Shown: one piece after another, positions 42,870-50,862 of the stretch
Numbering within the stretch: the stretch's first letter is position 1
How the letters are laid out: every line of letters begins with the position of its first letter
Source: SXXH01 sp041165735
Lineage (GTDB): Bacteria; Planctomycetota; UBA1135; GCA-002686595
Length of the DNA stretch: 64,000 nucleotides
Direction of reading: 5' to 3'
NCBI GenBank assembly: GCA_046341775.1
Contig: JBKDQQ010000052.1
Coordinates: forward strand, 1-64,000
Translations under genes and position numbers: made by a program
The notes under the pieces: model-generated
Told to the model about the DNA's origin: nothing
Seen by the model: the letters and a program-made list of their open reading frames with translations, nothing else
The model's database searches: none

Positions 42870-44534
42870 ATGCGGTGGCGGGAATGGGAACGGGCGAGCT
42901 TCGACCTGGCGCGCGAACGCGGCGTGCCCGTGCTGGCGTACGTGCGCGCCTCCTGGTGCCCGCACTGCGCGCGGCAGGACAGGCAATTCGAGGACGGACG
43001 CGTGGCCTCGCTGCTGGGCGAGCGCTTCGTGTGCGTGCAGGTCGACAAGGACCGGCGGCCCGACCTGGACCGCGAGTACGCGCCGGACGGCTGGCCCGCG
43101 CTGGCCTTCATCGACCACGAGGGCGAGCTGCTCGATCTGTCAAATTTCCTTGACAGCGAGGCCTTGCTGGCGCGCGCGGCGGCCGTGCAGGACGCCTGGG
43201 ACGCGGGACGCAGGTCCCCGATCCCGCGCGGGACGCGCGTCGCTCCGGCCCGCGGCCCGATCGACGCGGGTTCCGGAGCCGCGTTGGCGCGCGCGGCGCG
43301 CGAGCAGCTCGATCCGCGGCACGGCGGATTCGGCCGCGGCATGAAGTTCCCCCACGCCGACCTGCTGCTGTTCCTGCTGGCGCGCGGCGAGGCGGGCGAC
43401 GCCGAAGCCGGCGCGCTCGGTCGCGCGGAGCTCGAGCGCCTGTGCGCCTCGCCGCTGCAAGATCGCGCGCGCGGCGGCTTCCATCGACTGTGCGAGCGCC
43501 CGGACTGGAGCGTGCCGCACCCCGAGAAGCTGCTCGAATCGAACGCGGAGCTGCTCGAGGCGCTCGCGGCCGCGCACTCGACCGCTCCTTCCACGGCCTT
43601 GGCGGACGCGGCCTGCGGCATCGTGGCCTTCCTGCGCCGCGACCTGCTCGACGCGCGTGGCGGCGCCTTCGTCGGATCGATCGCGCCCGCGGACGGCGGC
43701 GGCGCGCGACGCGACGAGATCGTGCACGCCGACGCGAACATGGCCTGCGCGTCGGCGCTCCTGCGAGCCGCGGCCGTGTTCGGGCACGAGGAGGCCGCCG
43801 AGCTGGCGCGCGGCGCGCTTGAATTCGTGGCGGCGCGCATGCTCGACGAGCGCGGCGTCCACCATTGGCACGACGGGCAGGCCCACCTGCCGGGACGGCT
43901 CGCCGACGCCGCGTGCTTCATCCGCGCCGTGGTCGACGAAGCCGCGTGGAGCGGGGACAACTCGCGCCTGCCGCTGGCCGAGGACGTGGCGCGCCGCGCC
44001 GAAGTCGACTTGTCCGAGCACGATGGCGCCTTCGCCGACGAACCGGCCACGCTCTTCGCGCGCCACCCGCAGGCGCCGCGGCGCCGGAGCCTGCGCGACA
44101 ACGCGGCGATGGCCCGCGCGTTGCTGGCGCTCGCGCGCCACGGCGGCGACCAGCGCCACGAGCAACGCGCATTGCGCGTGCTCGAGGCCTTCGCCGGCGA
44201 GCACAAGCGCCACGGGCTGGCGGCGGCGGAGCACGCCTTGGCGACGCAACTGGCCCTCGCGCCGGCCGTGTCGGTCGTGGTCGTGGGCGCGCGCGACGAC
44301 GACCGCGCGCGCGCCATGCGCCGCGCGACGCTCGCCCGTCCGTTGCGCTGGCGCGTCGCGACCACGCTCGATCCGCGCCACGACTCCGAGCGGCTGGCGG
44401 CGACCAGCTACTTCCGCGATGTCGAGGCGCCGCGCGCCTACTTGTCCCGCGGCGGCGCGAGTCGCGCGACTTGCTCCGATCCGGAGCGGCTCGTCGCCCT
44501 GCTCGACCACCTCGAGCGGCCGGACGCGGGATGA
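42870..44534 (+). CDS. Thioredoxin-like/DUF255 (SSP411/YyaL-type) protein, short form
   Basis: A 554-residue protein. Residues 1-110 are a thioredoxin-like domain with a CPHC motif at 30-33 (VRASWCPHCARQDRQFED) and YAPDGWPALAFID. The rest is an alpha-helical toroid region with family-like blocks: DPRHGGFGRGMKFPHADLLLFLL, GGFHRLCERPDWSVPHPEKLLESNAELLEAL, and the C-terminal SVVVVGARDDDRARAM. Members (YyaL in bacteria, SPATA20 in animals) are usually about 650-700 residues and function is unclear. Here the middle is shorter. The ATG is preceded by a strong promoter; its last bases overlap the ATG of the next gene. A perfect palindrome lies at 43139. Confidence 0.82.
   Translation: MRWREWERASFDLARERGVPVLAYVRASWCPHCARQDRQFEDGRVASLLGERFVCVQVDKDRRPDLDREYAPDGWPALAFIDHEGELLDLSNFLDSEALLARAAAVQDAWDAGRRSPIPRGTRVAPARGPIDAGSGAALARAAREQLDPRHGGFGRGMKFPHADLLLFLLARGEAGDAEAGALGRAELERLCASPLQDRARGGFHRLCERPDWSVPHPEKLLESNAELLEALAAAHSTAPSTALADAACGIVAFLRRDLLDARGGAFVGSIAPADGGGARRDEIVHADANMACASALLRAAAVFGHEEAAELARGALEFVAARMLDERGVHHWHDGQAHLPGRLADAACFIRAVVDEAAWSGDNSRLPLAEDVARRAEVDLSEHDGAFADEPATLFARHPQAPRRRSLRDNAAMARALLALARHGGDQRHEQRALRVLEAFAGEHKRHGLAAAEHALATQLALAPAVSVVVVGARDDDRARAMRRATLARPLRWRVATTLDPRHDSERLAATSYFRDVEAPRAYLSRGGASRATCSDPERLVALLDHLERPDAG
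43137..43156. repeat. Dispersed palindrome, perfect copy with 7-base arms
   Basis: CTGTCAA-ATTTCC-TTGACAG, inside the thioredoxin/toroid gene, where it encodes L-S-N-F-L-D-S. The core GTCAA-N6-TTGAC is 43139-43154. Confidence 0.75.
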
Positions 44535-46255
44535 GGAACGCGCGGTGGGCCGCGGCGTGCGGGCGGATCGCGCGGCACGCGGCCTTCGCCCCGCTGCTCG
44601 CGGCTTGCCTCGCCCTGTGCGTGGGCCTCGTCGACCTCGCCAAGCCGCTCGATCGCGGCATGGGAGGATGGCAAGGCGCCTTCTTCTCCCTCGCCGCGCG
44701 CGGCTACGAAACGCACGGCGCGCTCGAGCATCGCGGCCATCCGTCGATCGCCATCCACGGTGGGCGGATCTCCGCGGACGACCTGCGGCGCGCGCCCGAC
44801 GGCGCCTGGGTGTACGCGAACCATCCGCCGGTCGCGCCGCTCCTCGCGTGGGCTTCCACGCGTTGCTTCGCCCCCGCGGGATGGGAGCGGCGCGAGGGCG
44901 TGAGCGGACTCGAGTGGATGGTGCGCCTGCCGTTCCTCCTGTTGCACGCGGCGGGCGCGGCGCTGCTGCTCTCGTTCCTCAGGCCGGCCACCGGCGAGTT
45001 CGGCGCGTGCCTGGGCGCGACGCTCTTCTGCGTGGCGCCCGTGGAGGTGCTCTACGGTTCGCACCCGAACTTCGAGCATCTGGCGCTCGTGCCGATCCTG
45101 CTCGCCATGCGCGCGGCATGGCGCGCCGCGTGGCGGATCGGTGGCGACGGCGCGTGCATCGCTTGGATGGCGCTGGCTGGTTGCACGACCTGGATGCCGC
45201 TCTTCTTCGCGCCGGGGATCGCGCTCGTCTTCGCGACCAAGCGCCCTTGGCGCGCCGCGACGCGGATGGGCGTCGCGTGCGGCCTCGCCTGCGCCGCGCC
45301 GCTCGCGCTGCACGTCTCCGCGGCGCGCGGCCTCGAGCTGGAAGGCGGAGGCGCGTTCGAACGCGCGCTGGCGGTGGCTCGGCCCCTCGAGCTGGTCGCG
45401 CTGTGGCGGAGCCTGCTCGACTGGCACGGTCCCTTGGCGTGGTTGCTGGTCGCGACACCCCTCGTCGCGGGCCTGTTGGCGCTCGCGGCGCGTCGCGAGT
45501 CGAAGCCTGGCGCGTGGCACGGAGCCTCGGCGCGCTGGATCGACGCGTTCGCGCCGGGCTTCGCGCTGTGCAGCGGAGCGTCGGCGTACATGCTGGGGTT
45601 CGGGCGGCACGCGCTCGAGGACAACCAAGGCATCTTCCAACTGGCGATGGCGCCAGGAGCGTGCGCGCTCGTCGCCGGCATGCCGCGCGGCCTCGCCAGC
45701 CTGCGCGACGTGCTCGGCGGGCGACTGCCGCGCGCGGCGCGCCTCGCGGCCGCGACGGGTCTCGCGTGGTTCGCGCTGGAATCGGCCTGCGAGCTCGGCC
45801 TGAAGGCGCGCTGGGCGCGCGCGGCCGTGCATGGCGCAGGAGCGCCGGACGTCGATTCGTCCAGGGAACCTCCGCGCGCGCGACCGGGCTTGCGCGCGCT
45901 CCTCGCGGGAGGACTGGACGCTCCAAGGGCGAGGATCGCCTGGCGCGCGGCGGGCGGACACTGGACTCGCCCCGCGCCATCGGAGCTCGGGCCGCGCTGC
46001 GCCGAGGCGACGAGCGCGGGCGAACTCGTCGCCGTCCCGCCGCAGGTGCACAGCGAACTCTCGCTCGCGGCCTGCGCCTGGCGCGACCTGGTCGTGGTCG
46101 AACTCGCGGACGCCGAGTCCTGGTTGCGGGGCGGAGGCGAGCGCGCCTATCTCGTGCCGCGCGAGGAGCGCGCGCTGCTGGCGGAGGCCACGCGGGTCCT
46201 GGGCGAAGGCTCCGGCACGCCTTCCATCGCCGCGTGGCGACGCTCGAAGGACTGA
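44531..46255 (+). CDS. PMT/ArnT-like integral membrane glycosyltransferase
   Basis: A 574-residue protein with about ten membrane segments from residue 20 to 450. The extracytoplasmic N-terminal loop contains RGYETHGALEHRGHPSIAIHGG and VYANHPPVAPLLAWASTRCF, the pattern (acidic residue, then NHPP) seen in GT39/GT83 enzymes that use lipid-linked sugars to glycosylate proteins or lipid A. The C-terminal 150 residues are mostly soluble and outside. Coupled to the preceding gene by ATGA overlap. The acceptor is unknown. Confidence 0.78.
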   Translation: MRNARWAAACGRIARHAAFAPLLAACLALCVGLVDLAKPLDRGMGGWQGAFFSLAARGYETHGALEHRGHPSIAIHGGRISADDLRRAPDGAWVYANHPPVAPLLAWASTRCFAPAGWERREGVSGLEWMVRLPFLLLHAAGAALLLSFLRPATGEFGACLGATLFCVAPVEVLYGSHPNFEHLALVPILLAMRAAWRAAWRIGGDGACIAWMALAGCTTWMPLFFAPGIALVFATKRPWRAATRMGVACGLACAAPLALHVSAARGLELEGGGAFERALAVARPLELVALWRSLLDWHGPLAWLLVATPLVAGLLALAARRESKPGAWHGASARWIDAFAPGFALCSGASAYMLGFGRHALEDNQGIFQLAMAPGACALVAGMPRGLASLRDVLGGRLPRAARLAAATGLAWFALESACELGLKARWARAAVHGAGAPDVDSSREPPRARPGLRALLAGGLDAPRARIAWRAAGGHWTRPAPSELGPRCAEATSAGELVAVPPQVHSELSLAACAWRDLVVVELADAESWLRGGGERAYLVPREERALLAEATRVLGEGSGTPSIAAWRRSKD

Positions 46256-46269
46256 ATCCTGCGCGGCCC

Positions 46270-47439
46270 TCAGTCGCGGCGCAGCGCTTGCGTGGGCCGC
46301 AGCGAGGCCGCGCGCAACGCCGGCAAGGCCCCGCCGAGCAACCCGAGCGCCAGCGAGAATCCCACCGCCACGACCATGACCTGGGGCGTGACGCGGAAGG
46401 CGAAGGCCACCTCGGTGAAGGTCTGGAAGTTCATCGCGCCCGTGTCCACGCCGTTCAGGGGCAGCGCCATGAGGCATCCGACGACGCCGCCCAGCAGGCC
46501 GAGCACGAGCGACTCGAACAGGAACGAGGCGAAGATCGCCCACGGCTTGAAGCCCAAGGAGAGCAGGATGCCGATCTCGTTCGTGCGCGCGGCCAGCGCG
46601 GCGAGCATCGTGTTCGTGGCGGTGAAGACCGCGGCCACTCCCATGATGGCGGCGAGGAACGCGCCCAGCACGCGCAGCACGAAGGAGAAGGCCGTGGTCT
46701 GCGAGCCGAGGTACTCGCGCTCGGTCATGACCTTGCACGGCACCTGGGGGTCGGACTCCATGCGTTCCTTCAACTCGTCGAGGTCGACGCCCGCCTTGAG
46801 CTTGGCGACGACGCGGTTGAACACCGGCCGCTCCAACGCCTCGGCCAGGCGGTCGCGGTCGCCCCAGATCTCGGACTTGAACGGTCCTGGATGGTCGAAC
46901 ATGCCCACGACCTTGAACGGCGTCGTGTTGAGCACGAGCGTGTCGCCCACGCGGCAATCGGCGATGCGATCGGCGAGCTTCGAGCCCACGACCACCTCGT
47001 CCGTGCCCGGCGCGAAGTTGCGTCCCTCGACGAGGCGGATGTCGTCGCCGAGGATCAGGAACGTGCCTTGCTGCACGCCGCGGATGGGCACGTTGGTCTC
47101 GCCGCCGCCGACCTTCTCGCGCCGCACCGCGAGGTACATCTCCGCCGAGACGAGCGGCGGACCGTCGGCGGGACGCTCGATGTCCGGCAGCGACTTCATC
47201 AGGATCTGCGCGCGCTCGAGCGAGAACACGCTGTCGCCCTCGTTGGTGGAGCCCTGCCGCAGGAACACCACCACGTCGTCGCGCCCGTTCTCGACGAACA
47301 GCGTGGCGAACCCCTGCTGCAAGGCCAGCACCCCGGCCAGGACCGCCACGGTGGCGCCGATGCCGAGCACCGTCAGCAGGGTGGCCGTGCGCCGCACAAC
47401 GAGGCTGCGCAGGTTGTAGGAGAGCGGCACGAAGGCCAT
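46270..47439 (-). CDS. MacB-like FtsX-domain permease
   Basis: A 389-residue permease with the MacB topology: one helix near residue 20-45, a large periplasmic domain (about 50-265), then three helices with VFTATNTMLAALAARTNEIGILLSLGFKPWAIFASFLFESLVLGLLGGVVG, the FtsX signature region, and RPTQALRRD at the end. MacB-type systems couple ATP hydrolysis to periplasmic movement of substrates. This is the last gene of a four-gene operon (HlyD, ATPase, two permeases); its ATG shares a base with the preceding stop. Substrate unknown. Confidence 0.9.
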   Translation of the reverse strand: MAFVPLSYNLRSLVVRRTATLLTVLGIGATVAVLAGVLALQQGFATLFVENGRDDVVVFLRQGSTNEGDSVFSLERAQILMKSLPDIERPADGPPLVSAEMYLAVRREKVGGGETNVPIRGVQQGTFLILGDDIRLVEGRNFAPGTDEVVVGSKLADRIADCRVGDTLVLNTTPFKVVGMFDHPGPFKSEIWGDRDRLAEALERPVFNRVVAKLKAGVDLDELKERMESDPQVPCKVMTEREYLGSQTTAFSFVLRVLGAFLAAIMGVAAVFTATNTMLAALAARTNEIGILLSLGFKPWAIFASFLFESLVLGLLGGVVGCLMALPLNGVDTGAMNFQTFTEVAFAFRVTPQVMVVAVGFSLALGLLGGALPALRAASLRPTQALRRD

Positions 47440-48608
47440 CAGCCGGTCCTCCGCAGCGCGTCGATCACCGACAACCCGCGCGCGCGCAGCGCCGGTCCGA
47501 CGCCGGCGACCAGCCCGACCAGCAGGGTCGCCCCGGCGGCGGACCACAAGGTGGCCGCCGTCACTTCGTAGCCGGGGAACACGGTGCCGAGCATCTTCGC
47601 CACGGCATCCTCGGTGGAGGCGGCCAGCAGGATGCCGGCGCCGCCGCCGAACGCGCACAAGGCGAGGCTCTGCCACAGCAGCACGCCCGCGACCACGCCG
47701 TCGCCGAAGCCCAGCGCCTTGAGCACCCCGATGTCGCGCGTCTGCTCGCGCGCGGCCATCAGCATCGTGTTCAGCGCGGCCAGCAGGATCGCCACCATCA
47801 CGCCGCCGCCGATGGACGAGACGAACAACGGCACGTTGCCGATCATCGACACGAACTGGGCCTGGAACTCGGCTTCCGTCGTGGTCTGCACGACCTGCGG
47901 CCCCTGCTCGAACAGCGCGTCGATGCGCGACATGACCTCGGTGCGGTCCGCGCCGGGCGCCATCTTGACCACGAAGATGCCCACGCCCGCGGGCCCGCTG
48001 CCCTCGCCGGAGTCGAGCGCGTTCTCGAGGTACTTGTAGTGGAAGAACAGCGTCGCGTCGTCGACGTTCTTCTTGGTCGACTTGTACACCCCGGCGACGC
48101 GGAAGTCCCACGTCGTGCCGTCGGTCTTCGGGAACAGGGCGCCGATGATCGGCACCGAGTCGCCCACCTTGAAGCCGTACTTGTTCGCCGTCGCCTCGCC
48201 CACGATGCAGGCCTTGCGGTCGCGCAGGAAGTCGCTCCAGTCGCCGTCGACCAGCTGGATCTCGGGGTAGATCGCCTGCAGTTCGTCCTGGTCGCAGGCG
48301 AACTGCGCGAAGAAGTTGCTCGGATCCTGGTAGTAGCCGCCGAACCAGTTCCAGCGCATGACGCGCTCGACGCCCTCGACCGAGGCGATCTTGGTCCCGT
48401 AGGACTGCGGCAGGTACACGAAGAGCGAGACCTTCGACTGCACGATCAGGCGATCGGCGGCGGCGGCCTTGACGCCGGCCTCGAGGGCCACCACGAGGCT
48501 GCGCAGCAGGCACAGCAGGAAGATGGCGATGGCGAGCGAGCCCGCCGTCAGCAGGAAGCGCGCCTTGCGCTTGGTCAAGTTGCGCCAGACGAGTTGGAAG
48601 GGAGGCAC
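47439..48608 (-). CDS. MacB-like FtsX-domain permease, second of the pair
   Basis: A 389-residue permease with the same layout as its neighbour but clearly different sequence: PPFQLVWRNLTKRKARFLLTAGSLAIAIFLLCLL at the N-terminus and ILLAALNTMLMAAREQTRDIGVLKALGFGDGVVAGVLLWQSL in the FtsX domain. Two distinct permeases of equal length next to one ATPase suggest a heterodimeric transporter. The start is taken as GTG at 48608, 2 bases after the ATPase stop; CTG at 48614 is also possible. Confidence 0.88.
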   Translation of the reverse strand: MPPFQLVWRNLTKRKARFLLTAGSLAIAIFLLCLLRSLVVALEAGVKAAAADRLIVQSKVSLFVYLPQSYGTKIASVEGVERVMRWNWFGGYYQDPSNFFAQFACDQDELQAIYPEIQLVDGDWSDFLRDRKACIVGEATANKYGFKVGDSVPIIGALFPKTDGTTWDFRVAGVYKSTKKNVDDATLFFHYKYLENALDSGEGSGPAGVGIFVVKMAPGADRTEVMSRIDALFEQGPQVVQTTTEAEFQAQFVSMIGNVPLFVSSIGGGVMVAILLAALNTMLMAAREQTRDIGVLKALGFGDGVVAGVLLWQSLALCAFGGGAGILLAASTEDAVAKMLGTVFPGYEVTAATLWSAAGATLLVGLVAGVGPALRARGLSVIDALRRTG

Positions 48609-48610
48609 GA

Positions 48611-49303
48611 TCAGCGCACCACCTCGATGCGACCGAGGCGTCCTCCCTTGTCGAGGTGCACGATGGTGCGCGCCTGCTGGGCGGCGGCATGGTCGTGGGT
48701 CACCATCAGGATCGTCTTGCCGTACTTCTCGTTGAGCAGCCGGAGCAAGGCCAGCACGTCGTCCGCCGACTTGCGGTCGAGGTCGCCCGTGGGCTCGTCG
48801 GCCAGCACCAGCATGGGGTCGGAGACCAGCGCGCGCGCGATCGCCACGCGCTGCTCCTGGCCGCCCGACAATTGGGCGGGCCTGTGCGAGCGCCGATCGC
48901 CCAGGCCGACCAGCTCGAGCGCGGACTTGGCGTGCTCCTTGCGCTGCGCGCGCGACAGGCGCGTCAGGAGCAGCGGCAACTCGACGTTCTCCTGCGCCGT
49001 CAGCACGGGGATCAGGTTGAAGCCCTGGAAGACGAAGCCGACGCGCTCCGCGCGCCACTCGGCGAGCTCGGGCCCGCTCATCGTGGCGATGTCCTCGCCG
49101 TCGACGACGATGCGGCCCTCGTCGGCGCGATCGAGCCCGCCCACGAGGTTGAGCAGGGTGGTCTTGCCGGAGCCCGAGGGTCCCATCAGCGCGTAGAAGC
49201 CGCCCGCCTCGAGATCGAGGTCCAGCTTGTCGAGCACGCGCAGCGTCTCGCCGCCGCGCGAGTAGCCCTTCACCAGTCCGCGCAGTTCGATCAGGGCGCC
49301 CAT
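48611..49303 (-). CDS. MacB/LolD-type ABC ATPase
   Basis: A 230-residue ATPase of the MacB/LolD type: Walker A GPSGSGKTT, Q-loop FVFQGFNLIP, signature LSGGQEQRVAIARAL, Walker B LVLADEPTGDLD and H-loop MVTHDHAAA. It would dimerise and drive the two FtsX permeases encoded right after it. ATG at 49303 is 1 base from the stop of the HlyD gene. Confidence 0.95.
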   Translation of the reverse strand: MGALIELRGLVKGYSRGGETLRVLDKLDLDLEAGGFYALMGPSGSGKTTLLNLVGGLDRADEGRIVVDGEDIATMSGPELAEWRAERVGFVFQGFNLIPVLTAQENVELPLLLTRLSRAQRKEHAKSALELVGLGDRRSHRPAQLSGGQEQRVAIARALVSDPMLVLADEPTGDLDRKSADDVLALLRLLNEKYGKTILMVTHDHAAAQQARTIVHLDKGGRLGRIEVVR

Positions 49304-49304
49304 G

Positions 49305-50708
49305 TCAACGCTCCTCGAACCGCAGCATGGCGCCGTCGACGAGGTCCGCGGGCGGATCGAGCACGACCACTTCGCCGCCCTCGAGGCCCGAGAGGATGGC
49401 GACCTTGCCCGCGCGACCCTCGCCCACCTCGACCACGCGCTTCCGCGCCGCGCCGCCCGCCACCAGCCACACGAAGGGCGCGCCGTCGGCGCGCACCAAC
49501 GCGCCCGCGGGCACCAGCACGCGCGCCTCGGTCGGGGCGGCAGGCGCGTCCTTGGGCGCGAACACGATGCGCACGCCCATCTCCGGCCGGAGCTTGTCGT
49601 CGCGCTCGAGGAAGGCCACGCGCACTTCGACGGTGGCCTTGGTGCGGTTCGCGGTCGGCCAGATGCGGTCGACCTTGCCGGGATAGGCGCGATCGGGCCA
49701 CGCGTCGAGGTAGATCTGCGCCGAAGCGCCTTCCGACACGCTGGCGAGCGAGGTCTCCGGCACCTCGGCCTGCACTTCCAGCGAGGCGAAGTCGACCATG
49801 GTCACCACCGAGCCGCGCGCGCTCGTGCCTCCGACCACGTTGGGGCTGACGACCTCGCCGACCTCGGCGTCCTTCAGCACGACGACGCCGTCGAAGGGCG
49901 CCTTGACCATCGTCTTGTCCAAGGTCGCCTGCGCCAGGTCGCGGCCCGCGAGCGCCGAGTCGACGCGCTTGGCGGCCTCCAACTGCGCCGCCTCGATCGC
50001 CGCCATGCGCGCCTCCGCCTCGACCACCGATTGGCGGGCGGACTCGATGCGCGCCTCGGCCGAGGCCACGCGCGCCTCGGCGACCTGCAACTCGCCGTGC
50101 GCGCGATCGAGGCCGTCGCGCGTCCCGACGCCATCGGCGAGGGCCTTGTCCGCCCGCTCGCGCAGCGTGGCGGCCAAGGCGCGCGCCGCGCCGACTTGCG
50201 CGAGGTCCTGCTGCAAGGGCTGCACCGCGGAACGAGCGCTCTGCACCGCGCTCTTCGCCGCGTCGAACTCGCGCCGCACGCGCGTCTCGGTGGCGCGCGC
50301 CGCCTCCACCTCCGCCTCGGCGCGCCGCAGGTTGGCGGCGTGCTCGTCCGCGGACAGGCGCGCGACGATCTGGCCGGCCTCGACCACCGAACCTTCCTCG
50401 ACGTTCATCTCGACGATGCGACCGGGCGCGTCGGCCGACAGGGCGGCGCGCTTCTTGGCCACGATGTAGCCGTTGGCCGATGCACCCAACGCCGCCGCGA
50501 CTTGTCCTGCGCTGCGCTGCTCGGCCCGGGCGGTCTTGACCAGCGGCCGGCCCGCTTCCGCGGCGCGCTGGACGATGCCTTCGCCGAAGGCCAGCCAAGC
50601 GACGGCCAGCACGAGCAGCAGGAAGGCCCACTTGACCCAGGCGGGGCTCTGCTTCGAGCCGCGCCGCGATCGGTCGGCCGCGGGGATGGGCATGTACTCG
50701 GCGCTCAC
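49305..50708 (-). CDS. HlyD/MacA-like periplasmic adaptor
   Basis: A 467-residue membrane-fusion protein: a helix at about residues 25-44, a barrel-sandwich (lipoyl-like) half, a long coiled-coil hairpin (residues about 115-260, with repeats of ARATETRVRREFDAAK type), and a beta-barrel part (TMVKAPFDGVVVLKDAEVGEVV, EVQAEVPETSL). It links the FtsX-type transporter to the outer membrane. GTG at 50708 is chosen because GAAGGAGACACC precedes it with a good ribosome-binding site; the ATG 15 bases later has none. Confidence 0.9.
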   Translation of the reverse strand: MSAEYMPIPAADRSRRGSKQSPAWVKWAFLLLVLAVAWLAFGEGIVQRAAEAGRPLVKTARAEQRSAGQVAAALGASANGYIVAKKRAALSADAPGRIVEMNVEEGSVVEAGQIVARLSADEHAANLRRAEAEVEAARATETRVRREFDAAKSAVQSARSAVQPLQQDLAQVGAARALAATLRERADKALADGVGTRDGLDRAHGELQVAEARVASAEARIESARQSVVEAEARMAAIEAAQLEAAKRVDSALAGRDLAQATLDKTMVKAPFDGVVVLKDAEVGEVVSPNVVGGTSARGSVVTMVDFASLEVQAEVPETSLASVSEGASAQIYLDAWPDRAYPGKVDRIWPTANRTKATVEVRVAFLERDDKLRPEMGVRIVFAPKDAPAAPTEARVLVPAGALVRADGAPFVWLVAGGAARKRVVEVGEGRAGKVAILSGLEGGEVVVLDPPADLVDGAMLRFEER

Positions 50709-50736
50709 GGTGTCTCCTTCGCGCGGCTCGGCCCCG

Positions 50737-50752
50737 CGGTGCCAAGGCACCG
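50737..50752. promoter_or_regulatory. Perfect 7-base inverted repeat between divergent genes
   Basis: CGGTGCC-AA-GGCACCG lies 28 bases upstream of the HlyD start and about 110 bases upstream of the DUF1080 gene. It is a candidate operator for the efflux operon; no regulator gene is adjacent. TAGCGT at 50804-50809 could be a -10 box for the other side. Confidence 0.35.
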
Positions 50753-50862
50753 GCCGGGGATGGCCGCCAAGCCCGCTGCACGGGCCGGTCCAAGCGGGCA
50801 TGATAGCGTCATCTCTCCCTCCATCCGAACCCCTCCGGCAGCGCTCGTTCGAAGTCCCGACC

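Noticed and set aside
48574..48590. Possible tenth palindrome copy (GTCAA-GTTGCG-CCAGA)
   Set aside because: The right half does not match TTGAC at the required spacing. Other isolated GTCAA or TTGAC half-sites also lack a partner 6 bases away.
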